44,177 nt of DNA, taken from positions 1 to 44,177 of the forward strand of contig JAJDXK010000118.1 in assembly GCA_022823305.1 (NCBI GenBank). Direction: 5' to 3'. Source of the DNA: Alphaproteobacteria bacterium (GTDB lineage: Bacteria; Pseudomonadota; Alphaproteobacteria; UBA828). Positions within the stretch are counted from its first letter, which is position 1. Each line of letters begins with the position of its first letter. The notes under the pieces are model-generated. The model ran no database searches and was not told the origin of the DNA. It was given only the letters and a program-made list of their open reading frames with translations. Shown piece after piece: positions 1 to 8,739 of the stretch. Position numbers and translations under genes: made by a program.

Positions 1-630
1 CTTCGCCCCGCGGCGATCGTCTTCGCCGTCAAGCCGCAGCTGATGGCGGAGATCGCGCCGCTCTACGCCGGCCTAGGCGGGCCCGGCTGTGTTCACCTCT
101 CGATCGCCGCGGGCTGGCCCAGCGCCCTGCTGGAGCGCGACCTCGGCCCGGTTCCGATCGTGCGCGCCATGCCCAACACGCCTGCCGCCATCGGCCAGGG
201 CATGTCCGTCGCCTACGCCACCCGGGCCGCCGGAGCCGACCAGCGGGCGCTCTGCCAGGAATTGCTGGAGGCGGTGGGCGCCGTCGCCTGGACCGACGAC
301 GAAGCGCTGATGGATGCGGTCACCGCGGTCTCGGGCAGCGGCCCGGCCTACGTCTTCCTGCTCGCCGAATGCCTGGCCGGCGCCGCCGTCGCCGCCGGGC
401 TGCCGGAGGACCTCGCCCGCACGCTCGCCGAGCGCACGGTGAGCGGCGCCGGCGCGCTGCTGGCGCAGGCGGACGAAGAGGCAGGCACGTTGCGCCGCAA
501 CGTCACCAGCCCCGGCGGCACCACCGAGGCCGCGCTCTCGGTCCTGATGGCGGACGACGGGCTCTGCCCGCTCATGACCCGCGCCGTGCGCGCCGCCACC
601 GAACGCTCCCGCGCCCTCGCCCCTTCCTAG
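1..630 (+). CDS. proC: Pyrroline-5-carboxylate reductase, 5'-truncated by window edge
   Basis: The enzyme reduces 1-pyrroline-5-carboxylate to L-proline with NAD(P)H in the cytoplasm, the last step of proline synthesis. The reading frame is open from base 1, and the segment before the first ATG (base 43) already reads as family sequence ending in FAVKPQ, so the true start lies outside the window. Family landmarks follow: AMPNTPAAIGQGMS, and VSGSGPAYVFLL at the start of the C-terminal helical dimerisation domain, then the conserved TSPGGTTEAAL. About 209 residues are present of the usual 270, so the N-terminal Rossmann nucleotide motif is missing here. Identification is secure. Confidence 0.95.
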   Translation, partial: LRPAAIVFAVKPQLMAEIAPLYAGLGGPGCVHLSIAAGWPSALLERDLGPVPIVRAMPNTPAAIGQGMSVAYATRAAGADQRALCQELLEAVGAVAWTDDEALMDAVTAVSGSGPAYVFLLAECLAGAAVAAGLPEDLARTLAERTVSGAGALLAQADEEAGTLRRNVTSPGGTTEAALSVLMADDGLCPLMTRAVRAATERSRALAPS

Positions 631-721
631 CCCGTTCCGCCCGGCGTGAGGCAGGCCGTGGCCCTGTCACGGGTTCCGCGCTACACTTTGCGGACCGGCG
701 GCAGCGACGAGGTGCGGAACC

Positions 722-1372
722 ATGCCGAGGAAGGCTGCACCGAGACCGAGCAAACGTTCAGACGTGCCCCAGACCATCATCGAGAGCGCACTGAAATTGG
801 CGGCGGAGCGCGGCTGGGCGCGGGTCGGGCTCGGCGACATCGCCGAGGCGGCGGGGGTGTCGCTCGCCGAGATGCGCGATCACTTCTCCTCCAAGCACGC
901 CATCGTCGCGGCCTATGCCGCGAGGATCGACCGCGAGGTGCTGGCCGCGCGGGACCCCGAGATGGAGGGGCGCCCCGCGACAGAGCGCCTCTTCGACGTG
1001 CTGATGAAGCGCTTCGACCTGCTCAACGCCGACAAGAAGGGCGTCGACTCGATCCTCAGGAGCTGGCCTTCGAACCCGGAGGCGATCCTGTGCGGATCGG
1101 TGACGCTGCGCCGCTCGATGCGCTGGATGCTGGAGGCGGCCGGGCTCAGCAGCGCCGGGCTGAGGGGCAGGGTTCGCGTGAAGGCGCTCTCCGCCCTCTA
1201 TCTCTCCATGCTCCAGGTCTGGCTCCATGACGACAGCGAGGACATGGCCCGCACCATGGCCGTGCTCGACCGCAGGCTGCAGCGCCTCGACCGCATGACG
1301 CGCAGCCTCTGCCGCCTCGCGCCGGGGCGGGGCTGGTCCGAGCCCGAGCCGGCGGAGGCGGAGGCCGGGTAG
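722..1372 (+). CDS. TetR-fold / COQ9-like protein
   Basis: This 216-residue protein has a basic N-terminus and a TetR-type helix-turn-helix at about residues 18-65 (GLGDIAEAAGVSLAEMRDHF). Its C-terminal half (SMRWMLEAAG, VKALSALYLSMLQVWL, DDSEDMARTMAVLDRRL) resembles the COQ9 lipid-binding domain more than a ligand pocket of a classical TetR repressor. COQ9 proteins help ubiquinone synthesis by presenting lipid intermediates to COQ7; bacterial relatives are usually annotated simply as TetR regulators. It begins 91 bp after proC on the same strand. Whether it binds DNA or a quinone precursor cannot be settled from sequence. The ATG at 722 directly precedes a lysine/arginine-rich leader, and I see no better start. 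Confidence 0.75.
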   Translation: MPRKAAPRPSKRSDVPQTIIESALKLAAERGWARVGLGDIAEAAGVSLAEMRDHFSSKHAIVAAYAARIDREVLAARDPEMEGRPATERLFDVLMKRFDLLNADKKGVDSILRSWPSNPEAILCGSVTLRRSMRWMLEAAGLSSAGLRGRVRVKALSALYLSMLQVWLHDDSEDMARTMAVLDRRLQRLDRMTRSLCRLAPGRGWSEPEPAEAEAG

Positions 1373-1391
1373 AGGCCCTGCCCGCGGTTCG

Positions 1392-2720
1392 CTAGACCGG
1401 CAGGCGGAGCTCCGCCCGCAGGCCGCCGAGCGTGCCGCCGCTCATGCGGATGTCGCCGCCGTGACCGCGCGCGACATCGCGGGCGATCGAGAGGCCGAGC
1501 CCGGCTCCCCCCGTGCGCGGATTGCGCGCGCCGTCGAGCCGGAAGAAGGGCTTGAACACCTCCTCCCGCTGGTCCTCCGGGATGCCGGGCCCATCGTCCT
1601 CCACGGTCACCGCCACCACGTCGTCCCGGCGCGCGGCGCTGATCTGAACCTGCGCGCCGTAGTGGACGGCGTTCTCCACCAGATTGGTGAGGCAGCGACG
1701 GATGGCGTTCGGCCTGAGCGCCATGACCAGGGGCCGCTCGACCGCAAGCGAGACCGGACTGCCGTGGCGGCGGGCATTGCCTGCGACATCGTCGATGATC
1801 TCGGCGAGATCCGTGTCGACCGGCGCCTCGCCGCCCTGGCCGCGCGCGAAGGCCATGTACTCGTCGATCATGTGCTCCATGAGCAGCAGGTCCTGCTCGG
1901 ATTCGGCGATCTCGCCGCGCGACTCCGGGTTCGCGTCGGCGAGCAGCGCGAGCTGCAGGCGCACCCGGGTGAGCGGCGTGCGCAGGTCGTGGGAAACACC
2001 GGCCAGCATCTCCGTGCGCTGGCTGATCTGCCGCTGGATGCGCCGCTGCATCTCGAGGAAGGCCGCACCGGCGCTGCGGATCTCGGCCGCGCCGGAGGGC
2101 TTGAGGTCGGTCACCGGCCGGCCCTTGCCGAAGGCGTCCGCCGCGGCTGCGAGGCGCCGGATCGGACGGATCTGGTTGCGCAGGAAGATCACCGCGATGA
2201 CCGCGACCACCAGCGCCGTGCCCACCATCCAGAGGATGACCAGGTAGGTGGTCGAGTGCCGCATGCGCTTGACCGTGGTCAGCAGGGTCAGCACGCCGTC
2301 CGGCCGCTGGACGCGGATCGACATGGCCTTGTCGGGCAGGCCGGTGTCGAGGTGGTAGGGGACGCGGAGGCGCTCCCCGAGCTGGCGGTGCAGCATGTGC
2401 TCCGCCGTCGTGTCGCCCTGGGGCGGGGGCTCGTCGGGCAGAACCGCACCCTCCTCGAAACTCACGGAGAACTGCATCTCGTGCCGGGCCACCGTGCTGA
2501 GCCGCGCGATATCCTGCGGCGTGGTCGCGCTCTCCGCCATGCGCATGATCGTGAGGACGTCGCCGGAAACGTCCATCGCCAGCTGGCGGCTGACGGTCTC
2601 CCAGTGGCGCTCGAAGAAGATGAGGGCGACCGCGACCTGCACCAGGACCAGCGGGATCAGGACGATCAGGATGGTCCGCCAGAAGAGCCCGCGCGGCGCG
2701 ATCCGGCTGGGCAGCCTCAC
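1392..2720 (-). CDS. Membrane sensor histidine kinase (EnvZ-type)
   Basis: This is a 442-residue sensor kinase. Two membrane segments (about 16-36 and 158-180) flank a periplasmic sensor of about 120 residues. A HAMP linker follows (about 181-232), then the HisKA dimerisation helix with phospho-acceptor His244 in GVSHDLRTPL, and the ATPase domain with N box NLVENAVHYG, G1 DDGPGIP and G2 GGAGLGLSIA. It autophosphorylates and passes phosphate to a response regulator, almost certainly the OmpR-type protein encoded 30 bp upstream in the same transcript. The order response regulator then kinase is that of ompR-envZ. The signal sensed is not evident. All catalytic boxes are intact. Confidence 0.93.
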   Translation of the reverse strand: MRLPSRIAPRGLFWRTILIVLIPLVLVQVAVALIFFERHWETVSRQLAMDVSGDVLTIMRMAESATTPQDIARLSTVARHEMQFSVSFEEGAVLPDEPPPQGDTTAEHMLHRQLGERLRVPYHLDTGLPDKAMSIRVQRPDGVLTLLTTVKRMRHSTTYLVILWMVGTALVVAVIAVIFLRNQIRPIRRLAAAADAFGKGRPVTDLKPSGAAEIRSAGAAFLEMQRRIQRQISQRTEMLAGVSHDLRTPLTRVRLQLALLADANPESRGEIAESEQDLLLMEHMIDEYMAFARGQGGEAPVDTDLAEIIDDVAGNARRHGSPVSLAVERPLVMALRPNAIRRCLTNLVENAVHYGAQVQISAARRDDVVAVTVEDDGPGIPEDQREEVFKPFFRLDGARNPRTGGAGLGLSIARDVARGHGGDIRMSGGTLGGLRAELRLPV

Positions 2721-2750
2721 GGCGCGCGTCCTCCGGGCGGGCGGCGGGGC

Positions 2751-3482
2751 TCAGTCGGTCCGCAGCACATAGCCCCGGCCCCAGACGGTCTGAAGGTATC
2801 GGGGATTGCGGGGATCGGGCTCGATCTTGCGCCTCAGGCGGGCGATCTGGACATCGATCGCACGGCGCGACGCCCCGCCGCCCATTCTCTCGGAGAGCGC
2901 GTGCCGGCTCATCGTCTCTCCCGGGCTGGCGGCAAGGGTGCGGAAGAGATCCGCCTCGGCCGTGGTCAGCCGCACCGGCTCATCGCCGCGCAGGAGCTGA
3001 TCCCGCGCCGGGAAGTAGCAGACCTCCCCGAGTTTCAGGCTGGTGGCGGTCTCGTCCGGCGCCGCCGCCGTGCGTCGCAGGATGGTGGCGACACGCAGCA
3101 GCAGCTCGCGCGGCTCGAAGGGCTTGGTCAGGTAGTCGTCGGCGCCGCTCTCCAGCCCCGCGATGCGGTCTTCGGGCTCGCCCATGGCGGTGAGCAGCAG
3201 CACCGGGACCGTAGCGGTGCGGCGCAGCCCGCGCGTGAACTCGACGCCCGATTCGCCTGGCATCATCACGTCGAGCACGATCAGGTCGAAGGCAATGCCG
3301 TCGAGCTGGGCGCGCGCCTCGGCCGCCGAGCCGGCGGTGGAGACGTGATAGCCGTTGTCGCGCAGGTAGCGGCCGAGCAGCTTGCGGATGCGGTCGTCGT
3401 CGTCCACCACCAGGATGTGCGGCGCCTCTGCCGGCGGCGCTTCGCGGCGGGCGGTGCCGGCGGCCGCGCTCTCGCCGATCAT
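2751..3482 (-). CDS. OmpR-family response regulator (PetR-like)
   Basis: This 243-residue two-component response regulator has a receiver domain at about residues 22-135. The acidic pocket is VVDDDD and the predicted phospho-acceptor is Asp71 in VLDVMMPGESG; the switch Thr (LLLTAMG) and Lys (YLTKPF) are present. A C-terminal winged helix (about 150-243) includes the conserved ending VWGRGYVL. I place the start at the ATG ending at 3482; the open frame continues upstream only into the MarR gene. The partner kinase lies downstream. A MarR gene followed by an OmpR-type regulator is the arrangement of Rhodobacter petP-petR, so PetR is the closest named analogue, by inference. Target genes are unknown. 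Confidence 0.9.
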   Translation of the reverse strand: MIGESAAAGTARREAPPAEAPHILVVDDDDRIRKLLGRYLRDNGYHVSTAGSAAEARAQLDGIAFDLIVLDVMMPGESGVEFTRGLRRTATVPVLLLTAMGEPEDRIAGLESGADDYLTKPFEPRELLLRVATILRRTAAAPDETATSLKLGEVCYFPARDQLLRGDEPVRLTTAEADLFRTLAASPGETMSRHALSERMGGGASRRAIDVQIARLRRKIEPDPRNPRYLQTVWGRGYVLRTD

Positions 3483-3526
3483 CGGCGGGGTGCCCCCCGG
3501 TGCCCCGGCCCCCTGGCCCGCATTTC

Positions 3527-4009
3527 TCAGGGCCGTTCGAAGCGGCGCCGGTCCGCCTCGTCGATGATGCCCATCAGAACCTCCCGGTACCCTTCCACGG
3601 CGATGCCGCCGGCGCTGCGGTAGGCTCTGGCGATACGGGCCCGCTGGGTCGCGGAGAGGCGCCCTTCCAGGCTGCGTCCCTTGGCCGTGAGCGTGAGCAG
3701 CCGGCGGCGCCCGTCGGCCGGGTCCTGCCGCGTCGTCACGAACCCCTCCTCCACCAGCCGGCCGAGCACCCGCGACAGGCTCTGCTTGGTGATCCGCAGG
3801 ATCTCGAGCAGCGCGGTTACCGAGATATCGGGATTGCGGCCGACGAAGTAGATGACCCGGTGGTGCGCGCGCCCGAAGCCGTGGGATGCCAGGATCGCGT
3901 CGCACTCGGTCGTGAAGTCGCGATAGGCGAAGAAGAGCAGCTCCATCGCCTCGTGAAGCTGGTCCTCGCGCAGGTAGAGCGGATTGGGTCCGGCCTTTAT
4001 GTCAGTCAC
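3527..4009 (-). CDS. MarR-family transcriptional regulator (PetP-like)
   Basis: A 160-residue MarR-type winged-helix protein. The recognition region is VTALLEILRITKQSLSRVLGRL (quoted in part: ITKQSLSRVLGRL), followed by the wing with the conserved DPADGRRRLLTLT. These proteins bind palindromic operators as dimers and often repress their own gene and a divergent neighbour. It lies 44 bp upstream of the response-regulator gene on the same strand and is divergent from the aminotransferase gene, with a 13-bp palindrome (4004-4016) overlapping its own start. The start codon is GTG at 4009; no Shine-Dalgarno sequence precedes it, and a TATAAG box ends only five bases upstream, so a leaderless mRNA is possible. 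Confidence 0.88.
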   Translation of the reverse strand: MTDIKAGPNPLYLREDQLHEAMELLFFAYRDFTTECDAILASHGFGRAHHRVIYFVGRNPDISVTALLEILRITKQSLSRVLGRLVEEGFVTTRQDPADGRRRLLTLTAKGRSLEGRLSATQRARIARAYRSAGGIAVEGYREVLMGIIDEADRRRFERP

Positions 4010-4016
4010 GTTGACT
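4004..4016. promoter_or_regulatory. Candidate MarR operator palindrome
   Basis: The sequence AGTCACGTTGACT is a perfect inverted repeat with 5-bp arms and a 3-bp centre. It covers the GTG start of the MarR gene and the -35-like hexamer (TTGACT, 4011-4016) of the divergent aminotransferase gene, which is where an autoregulatory MarR operator would be expected. Binding is inferred; the arms are short enough that chance cannot be excluded. Confidence 0.4.
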
Positions 4017-4039
4017 TATATGCCGGCCGATGCTAGGGA
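4011..4039 (+). promoter_or_regulatory. Candidate promoter of the aminotransferase gene
   Basis: TTGACT (4011-4016) is followed by a 17-bp spacer and TAGGGA (4034-4039), which carries an extended -10 TG dinucleotide (TGC just upstream). Position and spacing fit a sigma-70-type promoter about 40 bp upstream of the aminotransferase start. The -10 match is only moderate. Confidence 0.4.
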
Positions 4040-4081
4040 GCGCAACCGCTTTCTGCCCACCCCCGACAGTCAGTGAATGCC

Positions 4082-4963
4082 ATGGCCGACCTCATTCCCT
4101 ACGACGATCGCGACGGAGTCATCTGGTTCGACGGCACGACGGTGCCGTGGCGCGACGCCAGGCTGCACGTGCTGAGCCATGGCCTGCACTATGCGAGCTG
4201 CGTGTTCGAGGGCGAGCGGGTCTACGACGGCCGCATCTTCAAGGTGGAGGAGCATACCCAGCGCCTGCTGGACTCCGCCGAGGCGCTGGGATTCGAGATC
4301 CCCTTCAGCCGCGAGGTCCTGGTGGAGGCCTCCAAGGCGGTCGTCGACGCCAACGACATCGGCGACGGCTACGTGCGGCCGGTGGCCTGGCGGGGCGCCG
4401 AGATGATGGGCGTCTCGGCCCAGCACAACACCATCCACGTGGCGATCGCGGCCTGGCACTGGCCTGCCTACTTCGGCGAAGACGCCGTCCAGCGCGGCAT
4501 CAAGCTGAAGACCGCGCGCTGGCGCCGGCCCGCTCCGGACACCGCGCCGGTGACGGCCAAGTGCGCCGGGCTCTACATGATCTGCACCCTCAGCAAGCAC
4601 GAGGCGGAGGCGGAAGGCTACCACGACGCGCTGATGCTCGACTGGCGCGGGCAGGTCTCCGAGGCCACGGGCGCCAACATCTTCCTGGTCCGGAACGGCG
4701 TCATCCACACGCCGACGCCCGACTGCTTCCTCGACGGCATCACCCGGCGCACGGTCATCGAGCTCGCCGAGAAGCGCGGCTACGAGGTGGTCGAGCGTGC
4801 CGTCATGCCGGACGAGATCGCGAAGAGCGACGAGATCTTCCTCACCGGCACGGCCGCCGAGGTGACACCGGTGGGCGCGATCGACGACCACAACTTCCAG
4901 GTCGGCCCGGTCACCCGCACCCTGATGGCCGACTACGCGGCGACGGTGCGCGCGCGGGATTAG
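4082..4963 (+). CDS. ilvE: Branched-chain-amino-acid aminotransferase
   Basis: A fold-type IV PLP aminotransferase that interconverts leucine, isoleucine and valine with their 2-oxo acids, using glutamate/2-oxoglutarate in the cytoplasm. Visible landmarks are the N-terminal VLSHGLHYASCVFEGERVY, the PLP lysine in VTAKCAGLYM (residue 160 from the ATG), the SEATGANIFLV loop and the C-terminal EIFLTGTAAEVTPVG. At 293 residues it has normal length. The frame also offers GTG at 4073 three codons earlier; neither has a clear ribosome-binding site, and I prefer the ATG. The stop overlaps that of the convergent glycosyltransferase by a few bases. A D-amino-acid transaminase is less likely given these motifs. 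Confidence 0.93.
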   Translation: MADLIPYDDRDGVIWFDGTTVPWRDARLHVLSHGLHYASCVFEGERVYDGRIFKVEEHTQRLLDSAEALGFEIPFSREVLVEASKAVVDANDIGDGYVRPVAWRGAEMMGVSAQHNTIHVAIAAWHWPAYFGEDAVQRGIKLKTARWRRPAPDTAPVTAKCAGLYMICTLSKHEAEAEGYHDALMLDWRGQVSEATGANIFLVRNGVIHTPTPDCFLDGITRRTVIELAEKRGYEVVERAVMPDEIAKSDEIFLTGTAAEVTPVGAIDDHNFQVGPVTRTLMADYAATVRARD

Positions 4964-6015
4964 ACCCCGGCGCCGCCCGACGACTCCGCCAGGCGTCTGC
5001 AGACCGCCAGATAGCGCTCCATAACCGCGGGCTCCGCGTAGTCCGCCGCGAAGGCGCGAAGCGCCGCCCGGGCGCGCGCCGCCGCAGCCTCCGGCGCTTC
5101 GAACACCGATCTCATGGCCGCCGCCATCGCGGCCGGATCGTCCGAGGGCACGAGCAAGGCGGTGCTCTCGTCGAGCGTCTCCAGCGGGCCGCTGACCCGG
5201 GTCGCGACGATGGGAACGCCGCACGCCATCGCCTCCAGCACCACGAGTCCGAAGGGCTCGGCGCGGGACGGCAGCACGAAGAGGTCCGCATCGGCGAGGA
5301 ACCCCGCGGCATCGTCGACCCAGCCGTGGAACACCACGCGGTCCGCGATCCCGAGGCGCTCGGCGAGCGCCCGCAGCGCCGCGCGCTCCGGCCCGTCGCC
5401 GGCGATCTCCAGCGTGAACGAGGCGCTCTCGCCTGCCGCCTCCGCCGCCGCGCGGAGCAGCACGTCGAACCCCTTCTTGGGCACGAAGCGGCCGAGTGAC
5501 TTGACCACGCCGCCGGCCGGCCGCGGCACCCTGGCCTCGGCCACGGGCTTGAGCGAGCGGAAGTGCGGGATGCGCTCGATGCGCCCGGCCGGCACGCCGT
5601 TCTCGCGCAGGTAGGCCTCCTGGTCCTTCGTCGTCGGGATCAGCAGGTCGATGGCGCGGTAGTACTTCAGCTCGATCATGGTGTGCAGCATGGCAAGCGT
5701 CGGATAGCCCGCCGCGTGCGCGGCCCTGCCGCCGAGCGCGCTGGCGCGACCCATGTGGGTCTGCACCACGTCGGGCACGAAGCGCCGCAGCACGCGGCCG
5801 ATCGCGCGCCGGCAGAAGAGGTCCCAGGTTCCGTGGCAGCGCACGCGCAGGCACTGCAGGTCGTCGCGCCGGTCGAGCAGGTCCATGGCGTCGCTCTCGG
5901 CAGCGCCGATGGCGAGCACCTCGTGCCCGCGCTCCGCCAGCGCCGCGCAGAGGTCGAGGAAGACCCGCTCCCCCCCGCCGAGCTGGCGCGCCAGCATGAT
6001 CTGGGCGATGCGCAT
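4960..6015 (-). CDS. GT4-family glycosyltransferase
   Basis: A 351-residue retaining glycosyltransferase of the GT-B fold. The N-terminus shows the acceptor-side MLARQLGGGERVFLDL signature. The C-terminal nucleotide-sugar domain has LGRFVPKKGFDVLLRA, the GDGPERAAL turn and the EPFGLVVLEAMACGVPIVA motif with the catalytic-type Glu pair. It should transfer a sugar from a nucleotide donor to a lipid-linked or LPS acceptor at the inner face of the membrane. It is the last gene of the minus-strand run and sits one base after an O-antigen-ligase-like gene and downstream of a GT9 gene, which supports a role in LPS core or surface glycan synthesis. Donor and acceptor cannot be assigned. Confidence 0.88.
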   Translation of the reverse strand: MRIAQIMLARQLGGGERVFLDLCAALAERGHEVLAIGAAESDAMDLLDRRDDLQCLRVRCHGTWDLFCRRAIGRVLRRFVPDVVQTHMGRASALGGRAAHAAGYPTLAMLHTMIELKYYRAIDLLIPTTKDQEAYLRENGVPAGRIERIPHFRSLKPVAEARVPRPAGGVVKSLGRFVPKKGFDVLLRAAAEAAGESASFTLEIAGDGPERAALRALAERLGIADRVVFHGWVDDAAGFLADADLFVLPSRAEPFGLVVLEAMACGVPIVATRVSGPLETLDESTALLVPSDDPAAMAAAMRSVFEAPEAAAARARAALRAFAADYAEPAVMERYLAVCRRLAESSGGAGV

Positions 6016-6016
6016 G

Positions 6017-7258
6017 CTAGGCGCCTCGCGCCCGCGCCGCCGGGCCGGCGGTGAGCGGCACTAGGAGGCCGACGCTGACGATCAGCGCGAGCCACCAGTT
6101 CTGCCACAGGCCGAAGGCCAGACAGCCGACGGCCAGGGTGGCGACGAAGAGCGCCTGTCCGCATTCCCGCGCGCGCGGCGCGAGCGTGTCGAGCCGCAGC
6201 GCGACCAGGCAGAGGACGCCGAGCGCGGCCAGCGCCCCGATGGCGCCGAGCTCGAGCAGGAGCTGGAGCGGCGCGTTGTGCGGGTGCAGGGGCAGGATGT
6301 CCCGGCCGGTCTCGCCGACGCCGCCGAACGCCGCGCCGATGTGCCGGGAGGCGTCGAAGCCCCAGCCGAGCAGCGGTTTGTCGGCGATGCGCTCGACCGA
6401 GAACTCCCAGATCGCAACGCGGTGCTGCGCCGAGCCCATCAGCCACGCCGCCCGGTGCCAGCCGCCGCCGTGCATCGCCAGCGCGGCGAAGGGCATGGCG
6501 ACGAAGGCCACGACGGCGGCGGCGACGGTGGCCGCGCGCCCGGCCCTGCGGTGGCAGACGACCAGCGCCACGGTCACCGTGCCTGCCGCGAAGCCGACGG
6601 TGGCCGCCGCGCTCTCCATGAAGAACGAGGCGACGCCGAGGAGAACCGGGAGGGCGAGCGCCGCCCAGCCGGCCCGCCTGCTCCAGAGCCAGGCTGCCGC
6701 GGGCCAGACGATCAGCGCGATCGCCACCGCGCCGCGGTTGAACCAGATGGATTCGCGGCCGGAATCGGTGGCCCCGGACGCGCGCAGCAGCGGAAAGCCG
6801 AGACCGAACTCCACCGCCATGAGGACGAGGATGAGAACGAAGCCGCCGAGCAGCCAGCAGCCGACACGAGCGCGCGCGGCCTCGTCCAGCGAGGCCGCGA
6901 CGGGAAAGAGGAGCAGGCCAGCCGCGAAGATCACCGCGATGCGGACGGCAAGGACGAGCGAGCGCGAGAGGTCGAAGCCCCAGGACGAGGCGATGGCGCA
7001 CCACACGACGAGCAGCGCGAGCGCGACTCCGATCCGCACGTCGGGAACCGGGAATCGCCGGTGGGCCCACCAGTAAGCGGGCACGGCGAGGACCAGCGCG
7101 AGCAGCAGCAGGATCACGAGGCCCTTGGGCGCGACCACGCTGACGACGGGCAGCAGCGCGGCGAAGCCGCAGAAGATCGCCGCGAGCAGCGCCTGCGGCC
7201 GACGCCGCGCGCCGGCTTCGGCGATCCCGGCCTTATGGCCAGCGGAAGACGCTAGCAT
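6017..7258 (-). CDS. O-antigen ligase / polymerase-like membrane protein (WaaL/Wzy type)
   Basis: A 413-residue integral membrane protein with about ten to twelve hydrophobic segments and a large periplasmic loop in the C-terminal third. That loop carries [12 protein letters not shown] and [15 protein letters not shown]; the latter is the H-x-H-N-x-x-L-x-x-x-x-E-x-G signature of the O-antigen ligase/polymerase superfamily. Such proteins attach or polymerise undecaprenyl-linked glycans on the periplasmic side. I start at the ATG at 7258; an upstream ATG at 7309 would overlap the preceding gene by 32 bp. Ligase and polymerase cannot be separated by sequence alone. Neighbouring GT9 and GT4 genes support an LPS role. 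Confidence 0.85.
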   Translation of the reverse strand: MLASSAGHKAGIAEAGARRRPQALLAAIFCGFAALLPVVSVVAPKGLVILLLLALVLAVPAYWWAHRRFPVPDVRIGVALALLVVWCAIASSWGFDLSRSLVLAVRIAVIFAAGLLLFPVAASLDEAARARVGCWLLGGFVLILVLMAVEFGLGFPLLRASGATDSGRESIWFNRGAVAIALIVWPAAAWLWSRRAGWAALALPVLLGVASFFMESAAATVGFAAGTVTVALVVCHRRAGRAATVAAAVVAFVAMPFAALAMHGGGWHRAAWLMGSAQHRVAIWEFSVERIADKPLLGWGFDASRHIGAAFGGVGETGRDILPLHPHNAPLQLLLELGAIGALAALGVLCLVALRLDTLAPRARECGQALFVATLAVGCLAFGLWQNWWLALIVSVGLLVPLTAGPAARARGA

Positions 7259-7277
7259 CGAAGGCCCCTGCCCGCCC

Positions 7278-8222
7278 TCAGGCGCGCCCGGGGAGCTGCT
7301 CGACGGCATCCATGACCTCGCGCGGCGGGAGGCCCGCGAGGGGCACGCGGCGCAGCACCGTCACGGCCTCGCCGCAGGGCGCGCTGCGCTTGGGGTCGGA
7401 GGCGGCGCCGAAGAGCACCACGGCAGGGCAGCCGACCGCGGCGGCGACGTGCATGGGCCCGGTGTCGTTGCCGACGGCGCAGGCGGCGCGCCGCGCGAGC
7501 GCCGCGACCTGGCCGAGGCCGGTGCGGCCACCGAGGTTGACTGCGTCGGGCGCCTGCCCCGCGATCGCACCCAGGATCGAATCCTCCGCCGCCCCGCCGA
7601 TCAGCACCGGCGTGGTGCCGCGCGCGGCGAGCAGCCCGGCAAGCGCAGCGAAGCGCTCTGCCGGCCAGCGCTTCTCCGGCCGGTGCGCCGATCCCCCCGG
7701 CACCAGCAGCGCGAAAGCGCCGGCAGGCGCGAGGCCCGCGCTATCGTCGTCGAGCCAGTCGAGGGTCGGCGCCGGCACGTCCGCGATGCCGGCAATGCCG
7801 AGCTGCTCCCTCTGAAACGCCACCGTGTGCATGAGGTTCCGTTGCGGATTGCGGTGCGGATGCGAGCAGCCGGCGACGATCCCGGACCATTCCGGGCGGC
7901 GGCCGCGCGGCAGCATGCGGAAGTAGAGGCCGGTGCGGCCCGAGGTCTGGAGGTCGTAGACGCGCGCGAATTCACCATCGATCAGGCGCCGGCGCAAGCG
8001 GAGCCAGGCGAGAGGGTCGGCCACGAGGCTTGGGCGCTCGTCCGTCCACACCGCGTCGAACCAGCCGCAGCGCGCGCCCCACTCGGCGAAGGCGGGCGTG
8101 GTCAGCAGCGTGAGGTGGGCGGCCGGGTGATGACGTCGTATCGCCGCGAAGCACCCGGTGGCCAGCACCCAGTCGCCGAGGCCGCCGTGCTTGATGACCA
8201 GGATGCGCTCGGCGCCCGCCAT
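7278..8222 (-). CDS. GT9-family glycosyltransferase (heptosyltransferase-like)
   Basis: A roughly 314-residue GT-B fold protein of the LPS heptosyltransferase family. The N-terminus reads ILVIKHGGLGDWVLATG, the typical IxxxxxGD opening. The C-terminal donor domain has LLVPGGSAHRPEKRWPAERF and GNDTGPMHVAAAVGCPAVVLFG, the GT9 nucleotide-sugar motif. It likely adds heptose or another sugar to the LPS inner core in the cytoplasm. The frame extends upstream to GTG at 8276, four bases after moaE, but the family sequence begins just after the ATG at 8222. It sits in the same transcript as the molybdopterin genes, and 19 bp separate it from the O-antigen-ligase-like gene. Confidence 0.88.
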   Translation of the reverse strand: MAGAERILVIKHGGLGDWVLATGCFAAIRRHHPAAHLTLLTTPAFAEWGARCGWFDAVWTDERPSLVADPLAWLRLRRRLIDGEFARVYDLQTSGRTGLYFRMLPRGRRPEWSGIVAGCSHPHRNPQRNLMHTVAFQREQLGIAGIADVPAPTLDWLDDDSAGLAPAGAFALLVPGGSAHRPEKRWPAERFAALAGLLAARGTTPVLIGGAAEDSILGAIAGQAPDAVNLGGRTGLGQVAALARRAACAVGNDTGPMHVAAAVGCPAVVLFGAASDPKRSAPCGEAVTVLRRVPLAGLPPREVMDAVEQLPGRA

Positions 8223-8280
8223 GCCGGGCTGCCCTTCGTCGCGCGGGGATGTGGCGGTCCCGACGGCTGCGCCCACCCGT

Positions 8281-8739
8281 CTACGGCTCGCCCTGCCAGC
8301 GCTCGGCGGCCCGGTCGTCCGCCGCCCGCGCCGCGACCCAGCGCGTGCCCGCGTCGGTCTCCTCGCGCTTCCAGAAGGGCGCCTTGGTCTTGAGCCAGTC
8401 GATGAGGAAGGCGCAGGCGTCGAGCGCGGCGCGCCGGTGCGACGCCGCGGTCACCACGAGGACGATCCGTTCGCCGGGCTCGAGCCGGCCGTGGCGGTGG
8501 ACGATCAGCGAGGCGGTGAGGTCCCAGCGCCGGCACGCCTCGGCCTCGATCTCGGCGAGCTGCCTCTCGGTCATTGCCGGGTAGTGCTCCAGCGTCATCG
8601 CCGTGATGGGCGGGCCGTCGCCGGCGTCGGCGCGGGTGATGCCGACGAAGGACGCGACGGCGCCGATCTCGCGGTCGCCCCCGGTGAGCGCCTCGATCTC
8701 GGCGCCGATGTCGAAGTCCTCGCGCTGGACCCGGATCAC
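8281..8739 (-). CDS. moaE: Molybdopterin synthase catalytic subunit MoaE
   Basis: MoaE is the large subunit of molybdopterin synthase, which converts cyclic pyranopterin monophosphate into molybdopterin using sulfur delivered on the MoaD C-terminus. The 152-residue product shows GAVASFVGITR, the LEHYPAM segment, VLVVTAASHRRAALDACAF and the catalytic-lysine region DWLKTKAPFWKREE. The start is GTG at 8739, overlapping the moaD stop in a GTGA arrangement, so translation is coupled. It lies in a cofactor operon with mobB, moeA and moaD. The window also encodes a molybdenum hydroxylase (29017-32703) that needs this cofactor. Confidence 0.95.
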   Translation of the reverse strand: MIRVQREDFDIGAEIEALTGGDREIGAVASFVGITRADAGDGPPITAMTLEHYPAMTERQLAEIEAEACRRWDLTASLIVHRHGRLEPGERIVLVVTAASHRRAALDACAFLIDWLKTKAPFWKREETDAGTRWVAARAADDRAAERWQGEP

